DNA from: UBA4427 sp046351135
Lineage (GTDB): Bacteria; Myxococcota_A; UBA9160; UBA4427
Direction of reading: 5' to 3'
Assembly (NCBI GenBank): GCA_046351135.1
Contig: JAXLZA010000001.1
Coordinates: forward strand, 62,001 to 126,000
Length of the DNA: 64,000 nt
Shown: positions 15,659 through 24,571 of the stretch, piece after piece
How the letters are laid out: each line of letters starts with the position of its first letter
Position numbering within the stretch: the first letter of the stretch is position 1
Translations under genes and position numbers: made by a program
The notes under the pieces: generated by a model
Told to the model about the DNA's origin: nothing
The model's input: the letters and a program-made list of their open reading frames with translations, nothing else
Database searches by the model: none

Positions 15659-17718
15659 CGAAGATTCCGATGAACCAGGTCCTGCTCGGGGTCGCGTTCT
15701 TCGCGATCATGGCCCTGCTCGTCGTGCCCCTGCCGGCCGTCGTGCTCGACGTCTTCCTCTCGCTCTCGCTGACGACGGGGCTGCTCGTCCTGCTGCTCTC
15801 GCTCTTCGTCGAGCGGCCGCTCGACTTCTCCGTGTTCCCGTCGCTGCTCCTGATCCTGACCCTGATGCGGCTCGGGCTCAACGTGGCCAGCACGCGTCTC
15901 ATCCTGCTCCACGGCAGCGACGGCGAGGACGCGGCGGGCTACGTCATCCAGGCCTTCGGGCAGTTCACGATCGGCGGCAACTACGCGATCGGCATCGTGA
16001 TCTTCCTGATCTTCGTGATCATCAACATGGTCGTGATCTCGAAGGGCGCCGGGCGCATCGCGGAGGTGGCGGCGCGCTTCACCCTCGACGCCATGCCCGG
16101 CAAGCAGATGGCGATCGACGCCGATCTCAACCAGGGTGTCATCGACGACGCGGAGGCGAAGCGACGGCGCATCGACGTCCAGCGCGAGGCCGACTTCTAC
16201 GGCGCGATGGACGGTGCCTCGAAGTTCGTGAAGGGCGATGCGATCGCGGGCATCGTGATCATGGTGATCAACCTCGTGGGCGGGCTCGCGGTCGGCGTCT
16301 TCCAGGCGGGGATGCCGGTGCTCGAGGCGGTCGAGACGTACACCCTCCTGACCGTCGGCGACGGGCTCGTCTCCCAGGTCCCGGCGCTCGTGACCTCCGC
16401 CGCGGCGGCGGTCATCGTCTCCCGGGCCGGCGCGGGCGACACGCTGTCGAGCGAGCTGCGCGATCAGGTGATCCTCCAGCCCAAGGCCATGGGGATGGTC
16501 GCGGGCATGCTCGGGGTGATGGCGATCGCCCCGGGACTGCCCTTCGTGCCCTTCGCGCTGCTGGCGGCGGGCGCCGGGGCGATGGCCTACTGGGGCAAGC
16601 CCGTGGTGAAGGCGGTGGCGGCCCCCCAGGTCGCCGCGATTCCGGCGCCGAGCGAGGAGGAGCAGATCCGCGAGGCGCTGGTCCTCGACGACCTCGAGCT
16701 CGAGATCGGCTACGGGCTGATTCCGCTGGTGGACGCGAAGCGGGGCGGCGAGCTGCTCGCCCGCATCCGAGCGACGCGGCGCCAGCTCGCCTCGGACCTC
16801 GGGTTCATCGTCCCGCTGATCCACATCCGCGACAACCTCGACCTTCGCCCCGGCGGCTACGCGATCCGCGTTCGCGGCGAGCAGGTCGCGGCCCACGAGA
16901 TCCCGCCGGGCCGCGCCCTCGCGATTTCCCCGGGCGACGACGCCGAGCCGATCCCGGGCGTCCAGACGACGGATCCGGCCTTCGGGATGCCCGCGCGCTG
17001 GATCGAGGAGCGGGATCGCGAGCGCGCCTCGGCGGCGGGTTATGCGGTCGTCGACGCGTCGACGGCGCTCTCGACCCATCTGGCGGAGGTCGTGCGGAGC
17101 CACGCGGTCGAGCTGCTGACCCGCAGCCGCGTCCAGGACCTGCTCGATCATTATGCGGCGAGCAACGGCAAGGCGATCGAGGGCATCGTGCCCGGGATGG
17201 TGAGCCTGTCGCTGCTCCACCGGACGCTGCGGGCGCTGCTCGCCGAGCGCGTCTCGATCCGCGATCTCGGCACGATCCTCGACACCCTCGCGGAGTACGC
17301 CGGCAAGATCCAGGACCCTGACCTGCTGACGGATCTCGTGCGCGAGCGGCTCGGCCGCGCGATCACGCGGCCCTACATCGAGAGCGACGGGCGGCTCCCC
17401 GTGCTGACGCTCGCGCCGGAGCTCGAGGAGCAGCTCCGGAGCGTCGTGCAGCGCTCGGAGAGCGGCTCGTTCCTGGCGGTCGATCCGGTCACCCTCGACG
17501 GGCTCGTGCGCGGGCTGCAGCGGGCGGTCTCGGCCCTGGGGATCGGAAGCGACGGGCGCGGGCCGGTGTTGCTCGCGACCCAGGCGATCCGCTCGCCGCT
17601 GCGGCAGATCGTGTCGCGCTTCCTGCCGCGGGTCGCCGTGCTCTCCCATGCCGAGCTGCCCGGGGGCGTCCAGGTGATCTCCCTCGGCACGGTGCGGATC
17701 GAAGCCAATGCACATTAA
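15655..17718 (+). CDS. flhA: Flagellar export apparatus protein FlhA
   Basis: FlhA (687 residues) forms the nonameric ring of the export gate and couples proton flow to export. The N-terminal half has about eight membrane segments and the family signature EVAARFTLDAMPGKQMAID near residues 137-155. The C-terminal cytoplasmic domain (about 350-687) docks chaperone-substrate complexes. I chose ATG 15655 because GGAGG precedes it by five bases and it overlaps the flhB stop as ATGA. The flhF start lies inside its last codons. Confidence 0.95.
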   Translation: MTKIPMNQVLLGVAFFAIMALLVVPLPAVVLDVFLSLSLTTGLLVLLLSLFVERPLDFSVFPSLLLILTLMRLGLNVASTRLILLHGSDGEDAAGYVIQAFGQFTIGGNYAIGIVIFLIFVIINMVVISKGAGRIAEVAARFTLDAMPGKQMAIDADLNQGVIDDAEAKRRRIDVQREADFYGAMDGASKFVKGDAIAGIVIMVINLVGGLAVGVFQAGMPVLEAVETYTLLTVGDGLVSQVPALVTSAAAAVIVSRAGAGDTLSSELRDQVILQPKAMGMVAGMLGVMAIAPGLPFVPFALLAAGAGAMAYWGKPVVKAVAAPQVAAIPAPSEEEQIREALVLDDLELEIGYGLIPLVDAKRGGELLARIRATRRQLASDLGFIVPLIHIRDNLDLRPGGYAIRVRGEQVAAHEIPPGRALAISPGDDAEPIPGVQTTDPAFGMPARWIEERDRERASAAGYAVVDASTALSTHLAEVVRSHAVELLTRSRVQDLLDHYAASNGKAIEGIVPGMVSLSLLHRTLRALLAERVSIRDLGTILDTLAEYAGKIQDPDLLTDLVRERLGRAITRPYIESDGRLPVLTLAPELEEQLRSVVQRSESGSFLAVDPVTLDGLVRGLQRAVSALGIGSDGRGPVLLATQAIRSPLRQIVSRFLPRVAVLSHAELPGGVQVISLGTVRIEANAH

Positions 17719-18880
17719 GCGCTTCGAGGCCGCGACCATGGAGGCGGCGCTCGAGCAGGTGCGCGCCACCCTCGGGCCCGACGCGCTGATCCTGTCGACG
17801 CGGACGATCCAGCGCGGCCGCGGGACCTTCGGGCTGCTCGCCCGGAGCGGGGTCGAGGTCCAGGCGGCGGTGCCGCGGGGCGGGGCGGCGACGACGCCGG
17901 CGAGCGACGTCGCGCGGAGCGCGGTCGCGGTCGAGCGCGCGGGGCGCGCCGCGGCGATCGGGGGCGAGGGCGGGGAGGCGCTCCACGGCGCGCTCGAGTC
18001 CCTGCGCCGGGACGTGTCGGCGCTCCGGAGCCGGGAGGCCTTCGAAGAGGAGCTGCAGCGGGAGCTGCGTGGCCTGCGGTCGATGATCGCGCGGATGCTC
18101 GAGCGCACGGCGGTCCCCGCCGCCGAGCGCGGAGCGGTGCGCCTCGCCGAGTCGGGTCTCGAGAGCGCCCACGTGCGTGCCCTGGGCGAGGCGGTCGAGG
18201 CCGCGCGGGCGGAGGGTCGGGCCGCCACCCTCGAGTCGGTGCTGCAGGAGCGGATCGAGGCGAGGCTCGCGCCGCCGCGCTGCGATCGCACGCCGCGGGT
18301 GCGCGTGCTGGTCGGGGCACCGGGGGCCGGCAAGACCACGACCCTCGCGAAGCTCGCGGCCCGCAACGAAGAGGGCGAGCGCGACGTCTCCCTCGTCTCC
18401 CTCGATCCCTTCCGCATCGGCGCCCGCGAGCAGCTGCGCGCCTTCGCAGGCCTGCTCGAGGTCCCCTACGAGGAGATCGCGTCGCCCGAGGCCCTGGCCG
18501 ACGTCGCGCGGCGCCACCGGGATCACGCGATCCTCGTCGACACCGCCGGCCGCTCGCCCGGGGACGTCGCCCGGCAGCTCCCGCTCGCGGGCCTGCGCGA
18601 GCACTTCGGCGACGGCGCGTCGATCGAGCTGGTCGTGGATGCGAGCGCCCGCGCGGAGGTGGCCCGCGCCCAGGTCGCGCGCTTCGCGTCGCTGCGCCCG
18701 GACCGCCTGATCCTCACGAAGCTCGACGAGTGCGAGTCGCTGGTCCCGGTCGTCAATCTGCTGCTCGAGCCGGCGGGTCCGCCGGTCTGCTGGCTGGGAA
18801 CGGGCCAGCGGGTACCCGAAGATCTCGAGATCGCCGAGCCCGCGCCCTTCGTCCGCAGCGTGGTGGGGCGGGCGGCATGA
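17708..18880 (+). CDS. flhF: SRP-type GTPase FlhF
   Basis: FlhF (390 residues) marks the site and polarity of flagellum assembly. After an N-terminal domain beginning MHIKRFEAATMEAALEQV, an Ala/Arg-rich region (about 60-190) leads to the SRP-type GTPase domain: G1 GAPGAGKTTTLAK near residue 203, DTAGR, and TKLDE. It overlaps flhA by eleven bases and flhG by four. FlhF with FlhG suggests polar placement and controlled flagellar number, by family knowledge. Confidence 0.93.
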   Translation: MHIKRFEAATMEAALEQVRATLGPDALILSTRTIQRGRGTFGLLARSGVEVQAAVPRGGAATTPASDVARSAVAVERAGRAAAIGGEGGEALHGALESLRRDVSALRSREAFEEELQRELRGLRSMIARMLERTAVPAAERGAVRLAESGLESAHVRALGEAVEAARAEGRAATLESVLQERIEARLAPPRCDRTPRVRVLVGAPGAGKTTTLAKLAARNEEGERDVSLVSLDPFRIGAREQLRAFAGLLEVPYEEIASPEALADVARRHRDHAILVDTAGRSPGDVARQLPLAGLREHFGDGASIELVVDASARAEVARAQVARFASLRPDRLILTKLDECESLVPVVNLLLEPAGPPVCWLGTGQRVPEDLEIAEPAPFVRSVVGRAA

Positions 18881-19746
18881 GCGCCGATCAGGCAGCCGGA
18901 TTGCGTCGGGCGTTCGCGCGGACAGGGGCGTCTTCGCGAGGCGCCTTGCCCGTCGCGGCGCGGGGCCGGGTGCTGGGCATCGTCAGCGGGAAGGGCGGCG
19001 TCGGGAAGAGCGCGCTGGCGGTGAACCTGGCGATCGCGGCGTCGGCGGCGGGCACGGCGACGCTGCTGATCGACGGCGATCTCGGCCTCGCGAACGCGGA
19101 TCTGCTGATGGGGCTCGTCCCCGGTCGCGACCTCGGCGACGCGGCCGAGGGGCGCTGCGCCCTCGACGAGGCGCTGGTCGCCGGGCCCTGCGGACTCGCG
19201 CTGCTCGTCGTCGGGGCGCGGGCGACGGCTTTGGCGGCGCTCGAGCGCGGGCTCGTCGGTGCGCCCGAGGAGCCGCTCCGGCATGCGATCGAGGCCCGCC
19301 GGCTCACCGTCCTCGACCTCGGCGCCGGCATCGGAGCCGGGGTCCTCGGCCTCGCGCGCCACTGCGATCCCGTCTGGCTGGTCGCGACCCCCGAGCCGAC
19401 GAGCCTCGCCGACGCCTACACCACCGCCAAACATCTCTGGGAGCGCGACCCGGCGCTGCGGCTCGAGCTCGTGGTCAATCGCGCCCCGGACCGGGCCGCG
19501 GGCGAGCGGACGCACCGCGCCCTCGACCGCCTCGCGCGGCGCTCGAGCGCCTGCTGCCGCTGCGGGCGGTGCTGCCGGAGGATCCCGCGATGGGGGCGCG
19601 GTCGCGCGCCAGGCGCCGGTGCTGCTCGACGCGCCTGGGCGCCGATCGCGCGGCGCATCCGGCTGCTCGCGGAGTCGCTCGTCGAGGAGCTGCCCGCGTC
19701 GCAGCGGCCTGCTGCGCGGGTGTTCCCGCCGTCGCCGGGGTTTTGA
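18877..19746 (+). CDS. flhG: MinD-like ATPase FlhG (FleN), with a locally scrambled frame
   Basis: FlhG limits flagellar number and stimulates FlhF. The N-terminus has the FlhF-activating motif DQAAGLRR, then the deviant Walker A SGKGGVGKSAL (Ser37-Leu47) and LLIDGDLGLANADLLMG. The end, with ARRIRLLAESLVEEL, is also normal. Between about 19540 and 19660 the expected protein is read in the two other frames in turn (LERLLPLRAVLPED, then AVARQAPVLLDAPG). This needs three separate one-base deletions that together restore the frame. I take them as likely sequencing errors, so about 35 residues of the literal translation are wrong. The fliA gene, which often follows flhG, is absent. Confidence 0.85.
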   Translation: MSADQAAGLRRAFARTGASSRGALPVAARGRVLGIVSGKGGVGKSALAVNLAIAASAAGTATLLIDGDLGLANADLLMGLVPGRDLGDAAEGRCALDEALVAGPCGLALLVVGARATALAALERGLVGAPEEPLRHAIEARRLTVLDLGAGIGAGVLGLARHCDPVWLVATPEPTSLADAYTTAKHLWERDPALRLELVVNRAPDRAAGERTHRALDRLARRSSACCRCGRCCRRIPRWGRGRAPGAGAARRAWAPIARRIRLLAESLVEELPASQRPAARVFPPSPGF

Positions 19747-19766
19747 TTGCGATCTGCAACGCGACG

Positions 19767-19784
19767 TTTCAGTTCGGTGCACGC
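19767..19784 (+). promoter_or_regulatory. Putative activator (enhancer) site, copy 1
   Basis: TTTCAGTTCGGTGCACGC lies about 85 bases upstream of the -24 element at 19864. Similar sequences lie near the other sigma-54 promoters (31606, 33398, 42084 minus, 45578, 50500), giving roughly TTYCAG-N-TTGMAAYGC. It may be the binding site of the NtrC-type activator. Found by eye; no statistics were run. Confidence 0.4.
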
Positions 19785-19805
19785 ACCCGGCAGGATCTGC
19801 CGGGT
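19785..19805 (+). terminator. Hairpin ending the fli/flh operon
   Basis: ACCCGGCAG (19785-19793) and CTGCCGGGT (19797-19805) form a perfect nine-pair stem with a three-base loop, 39 bases after flhG. No T run follows. It abuts the putative activator site and precedes the sigma-54 promoter, so it probably insulates the two operons. Confidence 0.45.
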
Positions 19806-19863
19806 GAGGCCGGCGAGCGCCGCGACAGGCCGGCGAGAGGCCGCTTCCCGCTCCATCGGCGAC

Positions 19864-19879
19864 TGGCACGTCCTTTGCT
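19864..19879 (+). promoter_or_regulatory. Sigma-54 promoter for the flgF operon
   Basis: TGGCACG at 19864-19870 and TTGCT at 19875-19879 match the -24/-12 consensus, with GG and GC exactly ten bases apart. The predicted transcript start is near 19890, 86 bases before flgF. The run flgF-flgG-flgA-flgH-flgI-flgJ-flgN-flgK-flgL-csrA-fliW has no other clear promoter. Confidence 0.88.
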
Positions 19880-19975
19880 CTCCCGAGCCCGGGGAGCCCG
19901 CGATGGCGGGCAGCGGACGACGTCTTCGAGCGACGGACACCGCGCGACCCCGGCGCTCGAGGGAACAGGTGGAGC

Positions 19976-20713
19976 ATGGGTAGCCAGTCCTACATCGCGG
20001 CCTCCGGAGCCAGCACGCAGCTGCGCGACCTCGACGTCGTCGCGAACAACCTCGCGAACGTCGGGACGCCCGGCTTCAAGCGCAGCGAGTCGATCTTCCG
20101 CGCCGTCTTCGATGCGGCGCTGCGCGACGCCAACGGCGACCTGCAGCCCGGTGCGCCCGGGAGCACCTTCGTCCAGACCGACCTCGTCGGCACCGACTTC
20201 GCCCGCGGCTCGGCCCAGAAGACCGGCTCGCCGCTCCACGCGATGATCGACGGCCGCGGGTTCTTCGAGGTCATGACCCCCGACGGCCCGCGCTACACGC
20301 GCGCGGGGAACTTCATCATCAACGCGACCGGCCAGCTCTCGACGCCGAGCGGCCAGGCGGTGATGGGCGACGGCGGCCCGATCCAGATCGGGGACGCCGA
20401 CGTGACGATCCATCCCTCCGGCGCCCTCGTCGATCGGACCGGCAACGCCGTCGGCCGGCTCAAGATCGTCGAGTTCCAGGACCTCCACAGCCTCGAGCGC
20501 GAGGGCCAGAGCCTGTTCAAGGCGGGCCCGAACGATCCCGGGACGCCGGCCGTGACCCCCGCCGTGATTCCGGAGTCGATCGAGGCCTCGAACGTCCAAT
20601 CGACCACCGAAATGGCCACGCTGGTCATGTTGCAGCGTGCGTTCGAGGTGAACCTGCGCTCGATGCAGGTCGACGACCAGACCACCCAGACCCTGATCGA
20701 AGGAATCCGCTGA
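19976..20713 (+). CDS. flgF: Flagellar proximal rod protein FlgF
   Basis: FlgF (245 residues) is a rod protein of the flagellar axial family. The N-terminal motif VVANNLANVGTPGFKRSES and the C-terminal end, with LRSMQVDDQTTQTLIEGI, form the coiled-coil terminal domains; the middle has the usual FlgE/F/G repeat with VDRTGNAVGRLKIVEF. It is the first gene after the sigma-54 promoter. The flgG start overlaps its stop (TGATG). Confidence 0.92.
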   Translation: MGSQSYIAASGASTQLRDLDVVANNLANVGTPGFKRSESIFRAVFDAALRDANGDLQPGAPGSTFVQTDLVGTDFARGSAQKTGSPLHAMIDGRGFFEVMTPDGPRYTRAGNFIINATGQLSTPSGQAVMGDGGPIQIGDADVTIHPSGALVDRTGNAVGRLKIVEFQDLHSLEREGQSLFKAGPNDPGTPAVTPAVIPESIEASNVQSTTEMATLVMLQRAFEVNLRSMQVDDQTTQTLIEGIR

Positions 20714-21498
20714 TGAGGGCACTCTTCACCGCTGCGACGGGCATGAAGGCCCAGCAGTCCCAGATCGACACGATCGCGAACAACATCGCGAACGTGAGCA
20801 CGACCGGCTTCAAGCGGTCGCGCACGGAGTTCCAGGATCTCTTCTACGAGACCCTGCGCGCCCCGGGCGCGGCGGGCACCAACGGCGCCATCCTGCCGAC
20901 GGGCGTGCAGGTCGGTCACGGTGTCCAGCTCGCCGCCGTCAACACGATCTACTCCGCCGGCGATCGCGTGAACACCGGCAATCCCCTCGATCTCGCGATC
21001 GAGGGCACGGGCTTCTTCCAGGTCCTGCGGCCCACCGGCGAGACCGTCTACACCCGCGACGGCACGTTCAAGCTCGACTCGAACGGCAACATCGTGACCT
21101 CGCTGGGCTACCAGCTCATCCCGAACATCACGATCCCGAACGACACCGTCAGCATCACCGTGCTCCCCGACGGCACCGTCAACGCGACGCAGGCGGGGCA
21201 GACGCAGCCGACGAACCTCGGGCAGCTCCAGCTCGCGCGCTTCGCGAATCCCGCCGGCCTGCGCTCGGCCGGTTACAACCTGCTCGAGGCGACGCAGGCC
21301 TCCGGTGATCCCCAGACGGGCGTCCCGCAGCAGGCCGGGTACGGAAACATCTCCGCAGGCTTCCTCGAGGGCTCGAACGTGCAGGTCGCGGAGGAGCTGG
21401 TCCAGATGATCCTCGCGCAGCGCGCGTTCGAGGTCAGCTCGCGGGTGATCCAGGCCGGGGACGAGATGCTGCGCGTCGCTTCGCAGCTGTCCCAGTAA
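20713..21498 (+). CDS. flgG: Flagellar distal rod protein FlgG
   Basis: FlgG (261 residues) builds the distal rod that crosses the P and L rings. It shows MRALFTAATGMKAQQSQIDT at the start, then NNIANVSTTGFKRSR, and the family end with ILAQRAFEVSSRVIQAGDEM. The length is standard. Translation is coupled to flgF by the TGATG overlap, and flgA follows after 51 bases. Confidence 0.94.
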   Translation: MRALFTAATGMKAQQSQIDTIANNIANVSTTGFKRSRTEFQDLFYETLRAPGAAGTNGAILPTGVQVGHGVQLAAVNTIYSAGDRVNTGNPLDLAIEGTGFFQVLRPTGETVYTRDGTFKLDSNGNIVTSLGYQLIPNITIPNDTVSITVLPDGTVNATQAGQTQPTNLGQLQLARFANPAGLRSAGYNLLEATQASGDPQTGVPQQAGYGNISAGFLEGSNVQVAEELVQMILAQRAFEVSSRVIQAGDEMLRVASQLSQ

Positions 21499-21549
21499 TC
21501 GATTCGAGGCCCGGGTCGGGGGACGACCGCGGGCAGGAGGAGCAGGGGC

Positions 21550-22299
21550 GTGTCGAGAGTCTGCACGGGATGGGCATCCGGGATCGGCCTCGCCCTGGCG
21601 ATCGCGGCGAGCTTCGTCGGCGGTGCCGCCGCGGAGGTCGCGGAGTCGGCGCCCGTCCGGACGTCGACGGCCGAGCTCGTTCGGAGCGACCTCGAGGCCT
21701 TCATCCGGGCGCGGGTCGAAGGCGAGCCCGTCTCGATCGAGATCCCGGAGCTGCGCGCCTTCGACTTCGATGCGTCGGGGGCGCCGGGCGCGGTGCGGAC
21801 GGAGCTCTCCTCGCTCAGTCCGACGCCGATGCAGGGTCGCGTGGCGATCACGGTGTCGCTCTTCGTCGGCCAGCATCTCGTCAAGCGGGGGGTCGTTTCG
21901 CCCTACGTCGCGATGAACGATCGGGTCGTCGTCGCCCGGCGGGCGCTGACGAAGGGCCGCGTGGTGACCAGCGAGGATCTCGACTTCGCGGATCGCGACC
22001 GGGCCCATTCGCCCGGGGACGTGGTCCGCGACCTCGACGCGATCGTCGGTCAGCGCGCGCGTCGGAGCCTGGGCGCCGCCCAGGTCCTGCGGGAGGGCGA
22101 CTTCGAGCGCGTCCCGGTCGTCGAGCGCGGCGATCGCGTGACGCTCGTCCTGAAGCACGGCCCGCTGCTGATCCAGACCCTCGGCAAGGCCCAGGAGACC
22201 GGTGCCACCGGCGACTGGATCCGGGTCGTCAACGTCGAGTCGAAGCGCGAAGTCTCGGGTCGGGTCGACGCGGAGGGCAGGGTCCATGTCGCGTTCTGA
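21550..22299 (+). CDS. flgA: P-ring assembly chaperone FlgA
   Basis: FlgA is a periplasmic chaperone for P-ring (FlgI) assembly. The 249-residue product has a signal peptide (about 1-28, ending GGAAAE), a variable N-terminal domain, and the conserved SAF-like domain with VVVARRALTKGRVVTSEDLD. The end has SGRVDAEGRVHVAF. The GTG start is preceded by GGAGGAG. The flgH start lies inside its last codons. It sits next to flgH and flgI, its functional partners. Confidence 0.9.
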   Translation: MSRVCTGWASGIGLALAIAASFVGGAAAEVAESAPVRTSTAELVRSDLEAFIRARVEGEPVSIEIPELRAFDFDASGAPGAVRTELSSLSPTPMQGRVAITVSLFVGQHLVKRGVVSPYVAMNDRVVVARRALTKGRVVTSEDLDFADRDRAHSPGDVVRDLDAIVGQRARRSLGAAQVLREGDFERVPVVERGDRVTLVLKHGPLLIQTLGKAQETGATGDWIRVVNVESKREVSGRVDAEGRVHVAF

Positions 22300-23056
22300 G
22301 CGCCGATCCGGGCGGGGCCTGTGCGCGGCGCTCTGCGCCGCCGTCGTCGCGGTCGTCGCGGGCTGCGTCGAGACCTCGATCCGCGAGGGGCGCGAGCCCA
22401 TGGACTACGGGCCCGCCGAGCTGCCGCCCTCGCCGCCGCCCAGCCCCGGCTCGATCTGGGACGGATCGACCCAGGGCTCGTCCTTCATGTTCTTCGACGC
22501 GAAGGCGCGGCGGATCGGGGATCTCGTGACCGTCGTGATCATCGAGCAGACCCAGGCCGAGGGCAACGCCCAGACCAAGACCAACTCGGATCGCAAGGTC
22601 AACGGGTCGCTCTCTTCGGACGTCGGCTTCCAGTCCTTCATCGCGAGCCCGATCAAGGGCCTCATGAAGATCATGGGCCTCGAGCATGCCGGGACGTCGG
22701 TGGCCGAGGGGGAGCCGCTCAACGTGATCGAGAGCGGCATGAAGAACGAGTTCAATGGCCAGGGCAACACCAGCCGGCGCGGCAAGTTCACCGGCGTCAT
22801 CGCCTGTCGCGTCGTCGGCGTGCTGCCCAACGGCATCCTCCACATCCGAGGCCGGCGCTCGGTCGTCGTGAACCACGAGGCCCAGTACATCTCGCTCGAA
22901 GGCCTGGTCCGGCGCGAGGATCTCACGATCGAGAATCAGGTCACGTCGAACTCCGTGGCGGAGATGCGCCTCGCCTACGACGGGCTCGGCGCGCTCGACG
23001 ACAAGCAGCGGCCGGGGTGGATGACCCGGGTCCTCGACTGGATCTACCCCTTCTAG
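22286..23056 (+). CDS. flgH: Flagellar L-ring lipoprotein FlgH
   Basis: FlgH forms the outer-membrane L-ring. The 256-residue product has a signal peptide with lipobox VVAGC and the family motifs GSSFMFFDAKARRIGDLVTV, VIIEQTQAEGNA and GILHIRGRRSVVVNHE. I chose ATG 22286, since it gives a normal signal peptide; a frame opening at 22202 would add a basic tail. It overlaps flgA by 14 bases. Its presence implies a Gram-negative envelope. Confidence 0.94.
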   Translation: MSRSERRSGRGLCAALCAAVVAVVAGCVETSIREGREPMDYGPAELPPSPPPSPGSIWDGSTQGSSFMFFDAKARRIGDLVTVVIIEQTQAEGNAQTKTNSDRKVNGSLSSDVGFQSFIASPIKGLMKIMGLEHAGTSVAEGEPLNVIESGMKNEFNGQGNTSRRGKFTGVIACRVVGVLPNGILHIRGRRSVVVNHEAQYISLEGLVRREDLTIENQVTSNSVAEMRLAYDGLGALDDKQRPGWMTRVLDWIYPF

Positions 23057-23066
23057 AGCGGAGCCC

Positions 23067-24215
23067 ATGACTGGACGAATCGGACAGGACAGTGGCCTCC
23101 AGCGCGCGGCGATCGCCCGGCGATCCGCCTGCGTCGCGCTCGTGCTCGCCCTCTGCCTGATCCCGGGTGCGGCATCCCAGGCGGCGCGGATGAAGGACGT
23201 GGCATCGGTGAAGGGCGTCCGCGCGAACCAGGTGATCGGCTACGGCCTCGTGGTCGGTCTGCGGGGCACCGGCGACAAGCAGCAGACCCAGTTCACCGTC
23301 CAGTCCCTGCGCAGCATGCTCGCGAAGATGGGCGTGGCGATCGACCCGAAGCTGATCCGGATCGCGAACGTCGCGGCCGTGATGGTCACCGCCAAGCTGC
23401 CGGCCTTCGCGCGGACCGGCTCGACGATCGACGTGGTCGTCTCGTCGATGGGCGATGCCTCGAGCTTGAAGGGCGGGACCCTGCTGATGACGCCGCTCGT
23501 GGGCGGCGACGGCCAGATCTACGCCGTCGCCCAGGGGCCGCTCGCGGTCGGTGGGTTCTCGGCCGAGGGCAGCGGCAGCTCCGTCAGCCAGAACCATCCC
23601 ACCGTGGGCACGGTCGTCGGCGGCGCGACCGTCGAGCGCGAGGTCGGCTACTCGATGGTCGGCCAGAACGAGTTCGAGATCGCGCTCCATCAGCCGGACT
23701 TCACGACCGCGATGCGGGCCGCGGCGCGGATCAACGAGGAGTTCGACGGCCCCGTCGCCGTCGCGCGCGATGCCGGGACGCTCGACGTCACGCTGCCCGA
23801 GGCCTACCAGAAGGACGCGGTCGGATTCATGGCCCGGGTCGAGATGCTCGAGATCGCGCCGGACCGCGCCGCGCGGATCATCCTGAACGAACGGACCGGG
23901 ACCGTCGTGATGGGCGACGCGGTCCGCGTCGCGACCGTCGCCGTCGCCCACGGCAACCTCACGGTCGTCGTCGACCAGATGAACGACGTCTCGCAGCCGG
24001 GTCCCTTCTCGAACGGCACGACGACGCCGGTGCAGAACAGCGCCATCTCGACGACCCAGGACGAGAGCCAGCTCTCCGTCATCGAGGAGACGCTCACGAT
24101 CGGCGACCTCGTCCGCGCGCTCAACGCGATGGGCACGACGCCGACCGACCTCGTTTCGATCATCCAGGCCATCAAGGCCGCCGGGGCCCTCTCGGCCGAC
24201 GTGGAGACGATGTGA
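23067..24215 (+). CDS. flgI: Flagellar P-ring protein FlgI
   Basis: FlgI (382 residues) is exported to the periplasm and forms the P-ring around the rod. A signal peptide (about 1-40, ending AASQA) precedes the conserved start with RMKDVASVKGVRANQVIGYG and LVVGLRGTGDKQQTQFT. The C-terminus, with LVRALNAMGTTPTDLVSIIQ, is typical. The ATG follows GCGGAG. The flgJ start overlaps its stop. Confidence 0.94.
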   Translation: MTGRIGQDSGLQRAAIARRSACVALVLALCLIPGAASQAARMKDVASVKGVRANQVIGYGLVVGLRGTGDKQQTQFTVQSLRSMLAKMGVAIDPKLIRIANVAAVMVTAKLPAFARTGSTIDVVVSSMGDASSLKGGTLLMTPLVGGDGQIYAVAQGPLAVGGFSAEGSGSSVSQNHPTVGTVVGGATVEREVGYSMVGQNEFEIALHQPDFTTAMRAAARINEEFDGPVAVARDAGTLDVTLPEAYQKDAVGFMARVEMLEIAPDRAARIILNERTGTVVMGDAVRVATVAVAHGNLTVVVDQMNDVSQPGPFSNGTTTPVQNSAISTTQDESQLSVIEETLTIGDLVRALNAMGTTPTDLVSIIQAIKAAGALSADVETM

Positions 24216-24571
24216 TGAACGCGATCGATGCCGTCGGCATTCCGTCCGAGCTCTCGCTCGCCAAGCGCGGCGACGGGAAGGCCTCCGAGGCGGAGGCCCT
24301 GAAGGGCTTCGAGGCCTACTTCCTCGGCGAGCTCATGCGGATCGCGATGCCGAAGAGCGAGTCCGGGCTGATGGACGGCGGACAGGCCGGGCGGATGTAC
24401 CAGGAGCACTACTTCCAGGAGCTCGCGCGGGTCGTGGCCGCGGGCGGCGGCGTCGGCATCGCCGCGTCCCTCGCGGGACGCCTCGCGAAGCCGGAAGGCG
24501 AGGCGACGCCGGTGTCGCCCGATGCGCGGCGCGCGGAGACGGCGCCTGCGCAGGAGGTCGAGGGCCGATGA
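24215..24571 (+). CDS. flgJ: Rod-binding protein FlgJ, N-terminal domain only
   Basis: This 118-residue protein has only the rod-capping domain of FlgJ (with ELMRIAMPKS and the Gly-rich GGQAGRMYQEHYFQ). The C-terminal muramidase domain of enterobacterial FlgJ is absent, as in many deltaproteobacteria, so another enzyme must open the cell wall for the rod. ATG 24215 overlaps the flgI stop (TGATG); a GTG three bases earlier is also possible. The flgN start overlaps its end. Confidence 0.88.
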   Translation: MNAIDAVGIPSELSLAKRGDGKASEAEALKGFEAYFLGELMRIAMPKSESGLMDGGQAGRMYQEHYFQELARVVAAGGGVGIAASLAGRLAKPEGEATPVSPDARRAETAPAQEVEGR

